This document shows, piece by piece, positions 28,363 to 39,715 of a stretch of 64,000 nucleotides of DNA (its first letter is position 1; the number at the start of each line of letters is the position of its first letter). The notes beneath the pieces were generated by a model, which did no database searches, was not told the origin of the DNA, and saw only the letters and a list, made by a program, of their open reading frames with translations. The stretch comes from Drosophila persimilis (lineage: Eukaryota > Arthropoda > Insecta > Diptera > Drosophilidae): NCBI RefSeq assembly GCF_003286085.1, contig NW_020825322.1, positions 62,001 through 126,000 of the forward strand, in the 5' to 3' direction. The translations under genes and the position numbers were made by a program.

Positions 28363-31027
28363 GGTTCCTCTGGTAGATACAAATAAACCGAACAATAAAC
28401 AAAAGTTTATGCATCTAATTTAGTTGTGAATGTTGGCAAGTAAATTGAGGCAGCAGCAGCAGCAAAATCTTGATGATGCATCAACCAAAATGAGTAAACT
28501 GAGGGAGTGGGTCTTCAGAGGGTGCCCCCTCTTCATCAGCTTCCTTATCCGGTACTCCCAGTGCCAGTCCCAGTCCCAGTCCCAGTCCCACTTCTGGCTC
28601 CAACTCCAACTACAGCTCCGGCAATGTCTTTGGCTGCTAAACTTAATTAGTTTGGCTGGCAACAGTGGCTGTGGAAGTGGAAGTGGCAGAGGCAACGACG
28701 ACGACGACGATGACTCCAGCGACTACGCGGGAAGCCAACCGCATGCTGGTTGCCCCAGTATCCCAGAACCCCGTCCCATTCCTGGCCGCAGTTTTCTTTA
28801 TTGGGAAAAACGTTTGCCTCCAGCCCTACTTGGGCCTGGGGTGCGGGTCCGTCAGCAATTGTTGCCAAACACCAGAAATGCAATAAGCCAGACAGCAACA
28901 GACAGCAGACAACAGACAGCAGACAACAGACAACAGGCAGAGGAGCCCCGCACTCGAAAGCGTGATTTCATCAGGAGGCTGATTTCAGCATGGCTGTACT
29001 TTTATTGAAATTTCTGATGCCAGACAAATGCACATTAATTGCTCGGCTCGTCTCAGAGGAGGATCTGAGAGTACTATTATAATGCTCGAATTTCCCAGCA
29101 CGCAGCAGCAGCAGCAGCAGCAGCAGCACTGGAGGTCAAAGTTTAAAGCCAGCCTTAACAATAAATGAAAGTAATTATAGAAAATATTGTTGGCCCGTGT
29201 AATTCTCGTACTTTTTCTTCCACTGTTGGGCGAAGCCTGGAACTTTTGCCGCGAATTAATAACAATATGATATGGCATACTACTCGCTGGATGTGCGATG
29301 TTTGTGTGTGTGCTTATGTGTGTGTGTGTGTGTGTGTGTGAAGCGCAGCGTGACTGCTTTTCTAATTAGGTGCCAGAGTTTCCCGGGCCGCGTGCAACAC
29401 TGAAACTTGAGGCAGCATCACCAGCAGCAGCAGCAGAATGCGGAGGGAGTTACACGGGGTACTACTACAATAACATTATCCACACGCACACACACACACA
29501 CATACACACTTCCTGGGGCGCCACATACTCCTTGCAGACACCTCACGAGTGGCCAGGGCACTCGGCGACTTGGTGGGGGTCACAGTGAAGGCTCCACAAA
29601 AGGAAAAGCCACTTGAAGAACCACTTCGAAATTCGGAGAGTCCAAGAGGTCTTGCAACCTTCGATGATGCTTGAATATTCTGCCTCAATCAACCAGAAAC
29701 TAGAAACGAAACGAAGGTTCAAGGAACTTCAAACAATTTACATTCATGTGGAGCTGATCCACAGATGAGATTTTGCAGATATATCCGCAAATAAGCCTCT
29801 TTTAAATGGTTGAAAAGCCTGGAGGACTATCTTTCATTGCCACTCCTCACTGTATACCCAAAAACCTGCTCTTCACATATCTCCACATCAAGGCCTCCTC
29901 CTTCCGTGTGTGTCTTCTGTGCATATGTGTGTTTCCCTGCCCCTGTGTGTGTGTGTGTGTGTGTGTGTATGCAGGTTAATTGCGTGTAGCTCACCTGGCA
30001 TTAGCAGCGCTGATGTGGCTAATAAACTTGCCACCGCCATCGCAGCGCCAACAGCAGCTACAAATAAGCGGAGGCAGCCAGGGAGAAACACAAAGAGATT
30101 GCGGAGAGATAGAGACAGAGGAACAGACAGAGAGAGAGAGAGAGAGAGAGCAAGAGGCAGAGTGAAAGGTGAAAGGAAGCTGGCAAAAGTTAGAAAGACA
30201 AAAAAATAAGCACAATAGGAAGGAAACAACCAAAAACAGGAAAGACGAATCTTTTGTGTAACGAAGCTACAGATACTCTTCAGATTCGGACCAGTTCTTG
30301 GCCTATTATGCCTATATATAGAGTTCCGATTAGGATCTCATGTTTTAGAGCTAACAGAAGAGCAATTTGTCTTGATTTTCGCCCTAATATTTCGATCCAA
30401 TTTCGATGATAATCATGTAAAAAAGAATGTCTATTCATCCTCTTGCGGATAGGAACCAAAGCTGCAAGTTCTCTTCCTGCTTTCATTGTTTCTGTATGAT
30501 TTGAAGTCTGGAAAGTAGTCTCCTCTCTGCCTTGGCAAAACATCTTCCAAAAGTCCAAGTAGCTGAAGGATGGACAAATCTGCAACACGAAAAACGTTTT
30601 CCATGAGTTTTCACAGCTGCGAACTTTATGTTTTTCTTTTGAGTGCAAGTTTTCCTCTCTTTCTCTCTCTTGGGGTGGACGATCGATCAGTGAGCCGTGA
30701 CCCTGGCGCTGATCAGTGCAATCCCTGATTGCTTGCTTGCTTGATTGATTGATTGATTGAGCAACGCTCTCAGGCTTTTCCCACATCGACAAGTGGTTCT
30801 CGCATTTCCATTTCCCATTTCCCATTATCCGCGTCAAGTTTTTGTTTGCTTGGAGGACGAGACGAGGCCTCCCATCCTCTCATCTCCGCTCATTTGATGG
30901 CCATGGCCCAATCCAACGGCGACTGCCTCTTGTCGGCGGCGACGTGAGCTGAAAGCCCAACAAGAAATTAACATGACGAGGACGAGGACAGCGACAAGGA
31001 CAGCCGACCAGGACACGCTACTGCTGC
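28363..31027. other. Non-coding stretch dense in CAG, GT and GA tracts
   Basis: No gene is supported. CAG runs (about 28451-28465, 29103-29128), CAGTCC units (about 28562-28590), ACAGACAGCAG units (about 28897-28935) and a GA tract (about 30129-30151) create glutamine, serine or arginine-rich frames of up to 192 codons that lack unique sequence. Confidence 0.5.
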
Positions 31028-31030
31028 CTC

Positions 31031-31062
<32 letters not shown>

Positions 31063-31069
31063 ATGATGA
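31028..31069. repeat. Compound (CTG)n(ATG)n microsatellite
   Basis: A run of CTG units changes to ATG units. A (GAGCAG)n hexamer array lies close by at about 31469-31501. Confidence 0.85.
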
Positions 31070-31467
31070 CGCGACGTTTTGCCGCTGATGCAATTGGCAG
31101 GTGGCGGCGGTGACTGGAGGCTTTGGCACTTGGGGCTTGGGGGCTGCGAGTCCTTCGGCTGTCGGTCAATGTGGGCGTTCCCCCACTGCTGCGGTCACTC
31201 GGAAATTGGCAAATTTGTCACACTTCAGCCACCGAGTCGATTGTGTCTCAATCTTCGTACTAGCCTCCAACTCCTCCTCCCCCCTCCCCCTCCCCCTCCT
31301 CCTCCTTCACTGACTTTGATGGGTGTGGCACACAAGCACTGCTTCGATTTGTAGTTTTGGGATAACTAACACAGAACTTGGAGTAGTTTGTAGTTTGTGT
31401 ATCAGAGGATGCAGCAATAAAGCAGTAGATTGGCATCACATCTTTATGGGAAATTTATAGTCGCTTG

Positions 31468-31501
<34 letters not shown>

Positions 31502-32514
31502 ATAATCAGATAATTTCATTGAAGCTCGAATTATATAGTCTTCGATTCTGAAAGTGATTTCCTTAATAGGATGACATGATGATATATTTATAGCTGCAAA
31601 AACAAACCAGAAGCCAAAATGTTATTATAAAACTATCTAGATACCCATAAGGAACAGACCAATAACAGGATATGTGTACATCTCTATGAGAGAATTTATT
31701 AACAAATCATCAAAGCATTATCTTAAGACCTGTGTCGGAGTTTTTATAAAGATTTGCAGATGATTTACGGAATTGTAATTACGCTTGTAAGTCCACGAAT
31801 TATTCGAGTAATCAAGAGCGGTGTAATGATAGATGAATTAATGCCAAAACAGCGGCCATAAAACATGAGCCAAGAAGGGGCGGGGCCTTCCCTAAAAGGA
31901 AGAAGGAAAATAGCCTACCCTCGAGGGCCCTCCTTGGGAAAAATAGCCTACAAGCATTTATCGATTTAATTTTGCGACGGGCCCGGGGATTTTAATGTTT
32001 ACGAGAACAAATTGTGGCGGCGGCTGGTGCTGTTACTGTTGTTCGTTTATTTGCGGCCAAGTGGCAGAGGGACAGGGACCGGGACAGGGACAGGGACCGG
32101 GACTGGGAAATACCTCCATTCCCCCCATTGGGAGCCGATCCAATGGCCACTTGACGCGCACCGCATGTTTAAAATTTTCAACGGCTCCAAACACACAAAT
32201 TGTTGGTAAATTAAACGCAAATATTGCGGCGCTTGGCATTTGATTGAAGTGGCAGTGGCAGTGGCAGTGGCACCCCCAAAAAAACCCCGAAAGAGAGGGT
32301 GGGCCCTTTCGGACAGAAGTTGCCCCCGAACGGGGGAGCCTTTCGGTGGCAGCTTGTCGCTTCATTTTGTGATTCCTGATTCCTTACCCCCCCCCCCCCC
32401 TACCCAAGTGATTGCTCCTTCTTTCCCATGGCGTCTTTAATTGTATACGCTTCCCTGGCAGCGGGTACATGTAATTATGTTTAACAAATATTTGGGAGGC
32501 CAAAAAGAGTCTCC
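31070..32514. other. Non-coding stretch
   Basis: CT-rich and GGGACA-type repeats near 31270-31310 and 32070-32105 are seen. The segment 31370-31980 is AT-rich and featureless. It lies downstream of the minus-strand coiled-coil gene; no clear poly(A) signal was found close to its stop. Confidence 0.4.
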
Positions 32515-32832
32515 TTAGTTCCTTTCTTGATTTAAATTCTTCGCCTGATCTTTGAGGGCTAGGACCCCCTTCAGGTTCGCCTTGACACTGTCTATAACAT
32601 TCTGAATCTGTTCGTTCTCGCGACGCAGAGCCTCGATCTCCTGGTCCAGCATTTTCTCCAGCTGTGACTCCATGAAAGCGTCAACATTCTTTGACTCCCT
32701 GCGCATTTCGGCCTCCACCAGCTCCTCGATTCGGGTTCGGATCTGGTGGCGCTCACAGGGGTTCCATCGAGTGCACGGTATGATTTTGATCTGGGGATCT
32801 TTGTCCTCAGTAGCGCCCGTATTCTGTTCCAT
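32515..32832 (-). CDS. Small coiled-coil protein, 105 residues, function unknown
   Basis: The frame encodes 105 residues. The N-terminal third is polar and contains IIPCTRWNPCERHQIRTRIE. From about residue 35 to the C terminus it is a charged, heptad-compatible helix (IEELVEAEMRRE, LEKMLDQEIEALRRENEQIQ) that predicts a coiled coil. Codon use favours G or C at third positions, unlike the surrounding AT-rich DNA, and the sequence is not low complexity. The frame extends 10 codons further upstream to a Met at 32862. I prefer the Met at 32832 because the extension lies within a likely 5' UTR intron (32842-32911), with donor GTATGC and acceptor TTTTTTGGCAG. I do not recognise the family. A structural or complex-scaffolding role is only a guess. 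No paralogue or operon-like partner is adjacent. Confidence 0.65.
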   Translation of the reverse strand: MEQNTGATEDKDPQIKIIPCTRWNPCERHQIRTRIEELVEAEMRRESKNVDAFMESQLEKMLDQEIEALRRENEQIQNVIDSVKANLKGVLALKDQAKNLNQERN

Positions 32833-32841
32833 TGCGATTTT

Positions 32842-32911
32842 CTGCCAAAAAATATTATTCAAAAAATATTTGTGATCTCAAAATAATAAACACTGAATTA
32901 TTTAGGCATAC
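32842..32911 (-). other. Probable 5' UTR intron of the coiled-coil gene
   Basis: On the minus strand a GTATGC donor and a pyrimidine-rich TTTTTTGGCAG acceptor enclose 70 nt of AT-rich sequence with many stops. The size is typical for a fly short intron. The acceptor lies 8 nt upstream of the chosen start codon. Confidence 0.5.
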
Positions 32912-32986
32912 TTTTCCGTGTTCCGTTTGTTTTGTATTCAAAGGGACTGTGACCGACTCTCTCCAGGGTATCCAGACTTCGTCTAG

Positions 32987-32995
32987 CCTTTTATG
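32987..32995 (-). promoter_or_regulatory. TATA-like element upstream of the coiled-coil gene
   Basis: CATAAAAGG on the minus strand lies about 75 bp upstream of the presumed 5' UTR donor. A transcription start about 30 bp downstream would give a short first exon. I see no strong initiator, so the call is tentative. Confidence 0.3.
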
Positions 32996-32999
32996 TTGG

Positions 33000-35906
33000 G
33001 TCTTTTCGTGGAAGGATACTTCCTGTTTTGATTGCTCTGATTTCTATAGTGGCCATAAATTCCTTAACAATATTCACTCACTGCTCGTTTTGCGCTGTTC
33101 TGTTCTGTTCCGTTTTAATGCCCTTTCAATGTTAATTACAAAAATTTGTGTCTGTGTGTGCCTTATGCAGATGAAGTCGTTAATTAATTTAAATTTAATT
33201 TCAGGCTTTTGAAAGTTCTGGTGGTGTATGAATATGGTAATATCCTTCAAGTTCGTTCAAGTTTTTCTATCACTCATATACGAGTAGTATCTCTATGTCT
33301 TCCCACCCCTCTGTCTGTAGATTTCAGCTCTCATTTTGTGGGCACTAATAATAATGGCAATACACAAAACCAAGAAACAGCTACAATAATCATAATAACT
33401 ATAATAATACCAAGAGAGGTCCAAGGGCGAAAGGAGGCTGCAAGTAGGTTGCCAGCCTGCGAGGAGGCGGGGGGCATGCAACTTGCACATTTGCGCCATT
33501 TGCGCTAATTGCGCGCCACATGCACTTAACAACGCCTTCGCCCTCGCCTCCGCCTTCGCCACCCCCTCCGCCACCGACCAATGCCATCTGATGAAGGCCC
33601 CGAACCGAAACCGAAACCAAAACCAAAACAAGTGCGAATGCTACAAGAAGGAGTGCTGTCGTCTTGCCCCACCCAAAGGATACCCTCTAAATGGTGGATA
33701 GTTGACACTTCAAAGATACCCACAGAAAGTAGAGCATATTTGTATTCAGATTTCAATGCTTGTATGTTTTCCTTAGCTGAGATCAGATATACCCCTGAAC
33801 TCTTCGAACCGCATCCCAGGAAGGCAGCCCAGGCCGCTATTCCCCAAGAGGAGAGTGTGGAAAGAGCAGCAAAATTATTTGCAGAACGCAAATCGAGCTT
33901 ATTTGCCATAATAAATTTCTCATTAACATTTCATGTAACATTAACGAAAGAGGAGGGTGGAGTGAGGAGGGAGGAGGAAGGTGCAAGGGGCATTCAACCA
34001 CAGGACGAAGGACGGGACTGTACTTCAATCTGTTTGTGTGTGTGTGTGTGTGTGTGTTAGTGTGGTGTGTGCATTTGTGTTTGTGTGTGGCTGAAAAAGC
34101 TAGTGTAATGAAAACTCTGTCGAGACACATCCGAGTATATGAACATTACCCGCAGCATCAGGATCCTACACACAAACTTTGAATTTGATGACTTGCAACT
34201 GTTTTTGGGGGGGGGGAGGCTTCTGAAGGGGGCAAGACTTTTGGCTTCACCGTGTCAAGTGGTGAGTGGCGAGAGGCAAGTGGCAAGTGCATCGGAAGAA
34301 GTGTGTTCTGACAACTCAAGAGCATCATCAATGTCGAGAACTTATTTGGAGAACGTGGAGTAGAGCCATCGATTGGGGTTTCTGTTGAATTATTTGAACC
34401 AAAATCGAACCTCGTCCCAAACTTCAAAGAGATGTGGCAGTAATATCAAAATCAAAATGTCTAAACTACACCCAACAGTCCAAATATTTAGAAGGAAACA
34501 CTCTGCAGCAAGGAAGAGAAAGGATACTTCCGAGAACAAAATATCGAGTTGATTTACTAAAAAATGTTTAAAAAAATGGCAAAAATGGTAAAAACCTTCA
34601 ACTGTGGGTCGCATTATCCTTAGGTATATCCACTCTATTGACACGAATAAAAAATCCTATCAAAGATCATACGATTCTCGTTTCAATTCATTCATTTTTT
34701 GTGAATATATGCACTGTCAATGCCGAGCAAAAATTATGACAATGCGCAAAGTCACCAAAGCACGGTTTTAGAATTTGTAGGAACGATTTTGGGGAGTTTG
34801 GCGAAGAGATCTAATGCCAATTGCCAAGAGCATTCAAAAGTTTCCACTCCGTCGCACAGTATTTTTCATGCAGATTTTCTCAGGCAAAAAACAAGCGATG
34901 TCCATGTCCTGTCTGTAGGTAAAAAACTATTAAAACTTTTTCACGCCAAAATCCCCTTTTGCAAAAACCATAGACATGAAGAAGTTCCAATCCGCAGGTT
35001 GGAAAAACTACTGGGAAAAAAAACTCGATTAATGCCAGAGGAAATCCTTTTGCTAACGTAATGCTACTCTCCCCGCAAATATGCAGCGATTTTAAGTGGC
35101 GGAATCTTCGTATAACGATTTAATGATTCCCGGGATTCTCATTTCCATTTGCCACACACGCTCTTGATATGGAAAGGGATTGCGATTCCGATTCCCATAC
35201 CTGAGGCTGGCGCCGGCGCCACCCTTCTGTGGCTCGACACCTGCCCCGTGGGGGGACGCTTGGGATGGGGCATGAATGCCAAAACCGTTCGAGAAGCAAC
35301 ATCCAAGAGAGTTGCGAAAAACAAAATGCAAATTTTCGCAAGAGACGGCATCGTGATTGACATTTGAACTGCTAATGAAGCTATCACTCCAGGACGGTGG
35401 CGGGTGAGTGCTGGCGGCGCAGAGAGGGAGAGCCGTGTCATCGAGTGGCAGCAGAGTCAGAGATGCCGATGCAGATGCAGATGCAGATACTTCTGCCCCA
35501 TCCCTCTGGATCTCTGTATCTCTGTATCTCTTTAGCTCTCTCTCCTCCCTCTTGAAGGTGACGCGCATACATCTAGTGCGTGTGTGTGTGTGTGTGTATA
35601 TATCCTGCACTGCGCGAAGAGGAGTAGATGCTTCGTTGCATCTATGAAAGGTCAGTTTAGATCGAGGAGGTACAGAATGATTCCCATTCTGGATAAATAT
35701 GCCACCTCTGCAAGACGACTGTCGTCTATATATTCACTCAGAAATCACGTATCTACAGTGGACTTTCCTCTCCCTACTACCTTTATCCTCAATCGGGAAG
35801 GATACCCAGAAAAAAGCCACTGCATTGCCCCATCTTCAGATAACTTTTCTGTAGTACCAGTTTTTCCATTAAATATTTTCACAGATACTCGTAGAAAGAC
35901 GAGAAT
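33000..35906. other. Non-coding stretch
   Basis: No gene is supported. It includes a GT tract at about 34034-34058, CCGAAA/CCAAAA units at about 33603-33630 and a GATGCA array at about 35465-35490. A 113-codon plus frame at 34720-35061 is not low complexity, but it shows neither a domain nor codon bias. Confidence 0.4.
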
Positions 35907-35962
35907 GCTTTAGCGAGACTGCTTTAGCGAGACTACTTTAGCGAGACTGCTTTAGCGAGATC
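35907..35962. repeat. 14-bp tandem repeat (GCTTTAGCGAGACT)x4
   Basis: Two exact units are followed by two units with one or two changes. The array is compact with clean borders, indicating a recent local expansion. Confidence 0.9.
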
Positions 35963-36949
35963 TATTCCATCTGCCGATCCTTGGCCCAATCGATGGATAT
36001 AGTTCCCTGTTTGCAAGATTTTGTTTCCTTCTTTAAAGACTCTTTTTCTTTTTTTCTATCTGAAATGTTCCTGAAGCATTGAGTAAAAGTACAAGTAGCA
36101 TTCGGAAAGTTTCCCTGTTTTTTTTTTCGTTTTTGCCAGTGTGTTTTTGTGGCGAATCGCAGCTACGTGACACCCACACATGCGATGCTCTGAAGATGAA
36201 TGTAGGAGGATGCTGCTGCAGGGCGGAGAGGGATCTGTAGTGTGGGGGGGGGTGTGGCACGTTGCACATTGCACTTTAACATTTTGTTTTGACAACTGCG
36301 AATTCATCAAGGCGCCGCCTGATGCTCGCTCCACCACCACCAACCCCACCCCCCGTCCCAGTGCATGCCTCACGGATGCCTGCCCCAAAAGACAATCAAA
36401 CGAATGCAAATTGAAGTAGAAGCGATTAAGCTGAAAATGGATTTGTGTATTTTATGCCATTGCCAAAAGGTCCTTTAGCTTCCTTCCGCCTTCCTCCTTG
36501 CGATTTTCCAGGGCTTTTCAGGGTGCAAAAAAACAGCTTGAATCGGCAAAGTTTTTGTAGGCCGTCGTCGCCACTAAAGTTTGAGTGGAAATCGAGGATG
36601 GCAGAGGAGCTGGTGGTAGTGGGGGGCATGTGGTGGCATGGTGGCCTGGTGGCATGGTGGTGCATTATGCAACCTTATTGTGGATTTCTGCTGATGCGGC
36701 AACTGCGATTGCAGCCAGGGCCTGAGACTGAGACTGTGGCTGAGACGAAGACAGAGGCGAAGGCAGAGACGCCGCCGACAAATTGCAAATGCCGCACAAA
36801 ATGCAAACGCAAATTCCTTGGAAAATACTTTGGTTGTTCGTGGGTGGGATGTGGCCTGGGATGGTGTGCGGGTGCAAAAGCGTTTTTCCCCACAAAAGCC
36901 AAAGATAACGAGACAATTTCATGCGACGATAGTTGAACAGAGTTTGATG
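35963..36949. other. Non-coding stretch
   Basis: No gene is supported. Simple repeats such as GGTGGCAT units (about 36625-36662) and GAGACTG-type units (about 36724-36770) open the reading frames seen here. Confidence 0.4.
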
Positions 36950-37250
36950 GATACCAAGGAACAGAAGACATTCAAGATAGGCCAAATCTACCACAAGTAC
37001 TACTACAGCCACCTCTTCGAGATTAGTCGTTCGTATCTTTTTGATTTCTTACGATGGGTCGTCGTCTCCCACGAGGATATCGCCGACAACAAAGCCAGTT
37101 CTTGAAGCTTCGAATCGGCAGGGCCCCATGGCTGAACACTTTGATCAGGGATCCTTACCACACCGTCGACGATCGGATAGAAGAACTCACTGGCTTGGAT
37201 CCAGGCCTTTGTCCAGATCGTTCCCGAGATCCGCCCGCGAAGAAGTAGAA
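36950..37250 (+). pseudogene. Possible prolyl 4-hydroxylase alpha-like relic
   Basis: One plus frame reads RIGRAPWL, then 13 residues, then RIEELTGLDPG. The catalytic domain of procollagen prolyl 4-hydroxylase alpha subunits has a matching pattern, in which R-I/T-x-x-x-x-WL is followed by about 13 residues and then R-x-x-D/E-x-TGLD. Another frame just upstream reads LFEISRSYLFDFLRWVVVSHEDIA, resembling the segment ending in DVVSDEEIA that precedes it in the family. The two parts are in different frames, about 20 expected residues between them are missing, and the downstream iron-binding HxD region is not found. This would therefore be a broken fragment. The similarity ends abruptly after TGLD, so chance resemblance cannot be excluded. 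An open frame also runs on the opposite strand. Confidence 0.3.
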
Positions 37251-37448
37251 ATCTCAGTTCACGAAGAATATAGTCCGTAAAGCTGGGGAAAATCCTGGAA
37301 GGCTTTCGTCTTGCAGCTTGGTCGTCGGCGACAGGACGTCCCGGACAGAAGTAGAATAAAGCTTTGTGGAAGTGTATTAAGTTTATTTCGAATATATATT
37401 CGAGTGTGTATGCAGGATGCCATCCGAAAAGTCGTGGCAGGAGGGGTG

Positions 37449-37960
37449 TTACCATCTGCGTTTGAATGAATATGCATTCCAGGTATATTCCATATTTGGT
37501 ATCTCATACCCATTCCACGAGTGGCCTCGACTGTTGGCTAGGTCCGCCATATAGTCAATGAAGTACATCGAACAGACGGCCATTTATTTCTCCTTAGGAG
37601 TTGAAAAGATCCTCGACAGGCAAGGCCACCAATTCCAACTACACAGCTTCGGCGCTCTCCAATTTATGGTCACAGTCCGCAACCGATTTGGTTCCGTTCC
37701 GTTGATATACGCAATGCACTTGACCTCGAACAGGTCCGGGAAACATGGGGAAAATGACATGCAAGTGAGGCCATGTGGATTGAAGAGCGGGTGCCCCTTC
37801 CTTTGGGCTCCTTGGGCTCGTTAAGTGCCATGATATCCGGGTAATGGAGGGGCGTTATTGGAACGTCAGGAGCCATAAAATTCGCTGGATCGCGCGCCAC
37901 AGATGCAGCAGCAGGTCCAATGATACCACTGATGGCGGCATCTCGATCTCTCTTTCTGCA
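37449..37960 (-). pseudogene. Eroded coding-like segment, family unknown
   Basis: Several minus-strand frames look protein-like but are broken. A 44-codon frame (ATG at 37583) contains YFIDYMADLANSRGHSWNGY and ends at 37449. Further upstream, non-overlapping frames read FMAPDVPITPLHYPDIMALN and, after a shift, DLFEVKCIAYINGTEPNRLR. Third positions are GC-leaning and the composition is unlike the surrounding repeats. I recognise no family. Either this is a decayed gene or one with introns I have not resolved. A CATAAAAG lies upstream near 38015 on the same strand. Confidence 0.25.
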
Positions 37961-39704
37961 TTAAATTTTCCCGGTAATTCCCCCCTCTATTCTCCTTTTC
38001 TTTTATGTTCTCCTGGGAACGTGCGCGTGCGCCTTTGATAGAGATGGTTATGATCTTTTGAATATCGATAGTCTTTTGATATTTTCAGAGCGTTTAAAAC
38101 TATGAAAAACTATCAATTCCGCAAGATATTTGTATTTAATAATTCATCTACTATTTTCTTTTCTTTTTCAAAATAAGACAATCCTTTTCACGTGAAAATG
38201 CACGAGTCCAGAAATTGAAGCAGTGCCAGATTGTCTGTTGGCGGCCTCCGCCTCCGCCTACCCTCCGCGGATGCCGATGGCCCCAGGAAACCCCTCTCCT
38301 CGCCCTCCGTGGCACCTTCTGGCCTCCTCTGGAAGGCAAGTTGTGTGCTTTTTATTGTTTTACGAGGGCTTGCAGCAGCTGCGTGGGCAACTTTCGACAT
38401 GGCCTGTTTGCTGGTGGGTCCGAGGCCGGGGCCGGGCCTGGGGCCCGCGGGGCATCTTCGTGTTGCAGCTGCAACAATTTCATAAACTGCTGATGATGCC
38501 ACACAGCGCACACAAAGTTTTCAGCGAGCTGATAAAGAGCGTTTTGCCCCTCAAATGCCCTGCACTCGCCCCCTTTTTTCGTTCCGTGTGCCCTGCTCCT
38601 TCCTTTCTGCAATGAGGGTACATATTCCGGTCAGGCTCCTTCTTGCTCCTTCCTGGTTTCCTCTTAACGTTTAAGTAAACGGCACCAAGATGGACATGAT
38701 GCTGCAAAGAAGGACAACGACAAGGACGACGACGAGCGTGTTAATATTTAATATCCCCACGCTTGATTTCGCATCAATAATCCGTCCATTGCCGGCACTC
38801 AAGCGACTCCAGCGATTGCGAGACTATATTATTTGATCACGAACTCTCTGGATATTGCATACGAATGAACTTTGAACTATGGTTCTTTCGAAAGAACTCT
38901 GCTGCAGAGTAGTAAAAGTCCTCTGGGGGTTTGTGGATGGCAATGATTGCTCTCCTTACTAAGTCCATGAACATGGGTATCTGCACAGCTATGATTCCCT
39001 AACTGGTTCCATATACAAAAATACAAATACAAATAGTAGCCAGCGATGAAAGCGTTTTCCGTTCGTTCTGGTAAATAATTTAAAGGGCATAGGGTCGGGG
39101 GAAACATAATCACTGTGCGATCAGAATGGCATTATTTTCCTGGAGGGCCCTCCTCTTACATGATGTATTCTTGAGTTGCATCTGAATTTCGGAGAAGTCT
39201 GTTTCTACTGGTTTAATGGTTTAAGTCCCCGGATCTATGTCGCACAAAAAAAATTCCGAAACGCTGCGAATCTGAGCACTAGATCAGCAAAATTTTCCAT
39301 CGATCGTATCAGGGATGATATTCGTATGGAAACGATTAAAATGCATGCCTGTATATCAATCGATCATTTTTCAGCAGGCTTTTTGCTGACGAGTACTCAG
39401 ATCAGCAGCGAAAAAGTGCCAGCCGGCTGAAAAAATTCAATAATGAAGACAAATTGAATCTCATTAAGGCAGTCGAATGAAAGCCATTTAACTATATGAG
39501 CATTATAATTCATTAATTTTATACCCGGAATTCATTTTCTAAATTTATAAGGAGATAAAAAGAACGAATCCATTAAAAGTGGCGTACATTATTGTCCTCC
39601 AGCACCACAGCACCCAAAAATAATACATTCCTGCTTGCTTTCATACAAAATTTGAATTTTTAACTGATTTTATTTGGGTGACCGTAGTGCACTCACTGGT
39701 AGCT
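37961..39704. other. Non-coding stretch
   Basis: No gene is supported. The segment at 38220-38460 is GC-rich and opens several overlapping frames on both strands without conserved content. AT-rich sequence follows from 38740 to 39660. Confidence 0.4.
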
Positions 39705-39715
39705 TGGTCACACTG
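39705..39715 (+). promoter_or_regulatory. Core promoter Motif 1 (TGGTCACACTG)
   Basis: This is a perfect match to the Drosophila core-promoter Motif 1 consensus YGGTCACACTR, the site bound by M1BP and usually found close to the start of TATA-less housekeeping promoters. I could not identify a convincing gene next to it, so it marks an unassigned promoter, an unannotated transcript or a chance match. Confidence 0.4.

Noticed and set aside
28430-29008. 192-codon plus frame rich in Gln, Asp and Ser
   Set aside because: It is built from CAG, CAGTCC, ACGACG and ACAGACAGCAG repeats that open the frame; there is no unique conserved part.
30280-30837. 185-codon minus frame
   Set aside because: Mixed composition, but no family, no codon bias and repeats (TTGATTGA, CTCTCT) inside it. 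Kept as non-coding.
34720-35061. 113-codon plus frame starting MPSKNYDNAQ
   Set aside because: Non-repetitive, but AT-biased at third positions and without promoter, domain or partner exon. Chance length in a 64-kb window.
37003-37455. 150-codon minus frame antisense to the hydroxylase-like fragment
   Set aside because: It may be the mirror of the plus-strand codon pattern. No domain was recognised, although I cannot exclude that part of it belongs to the minus-strand fragments upstream.
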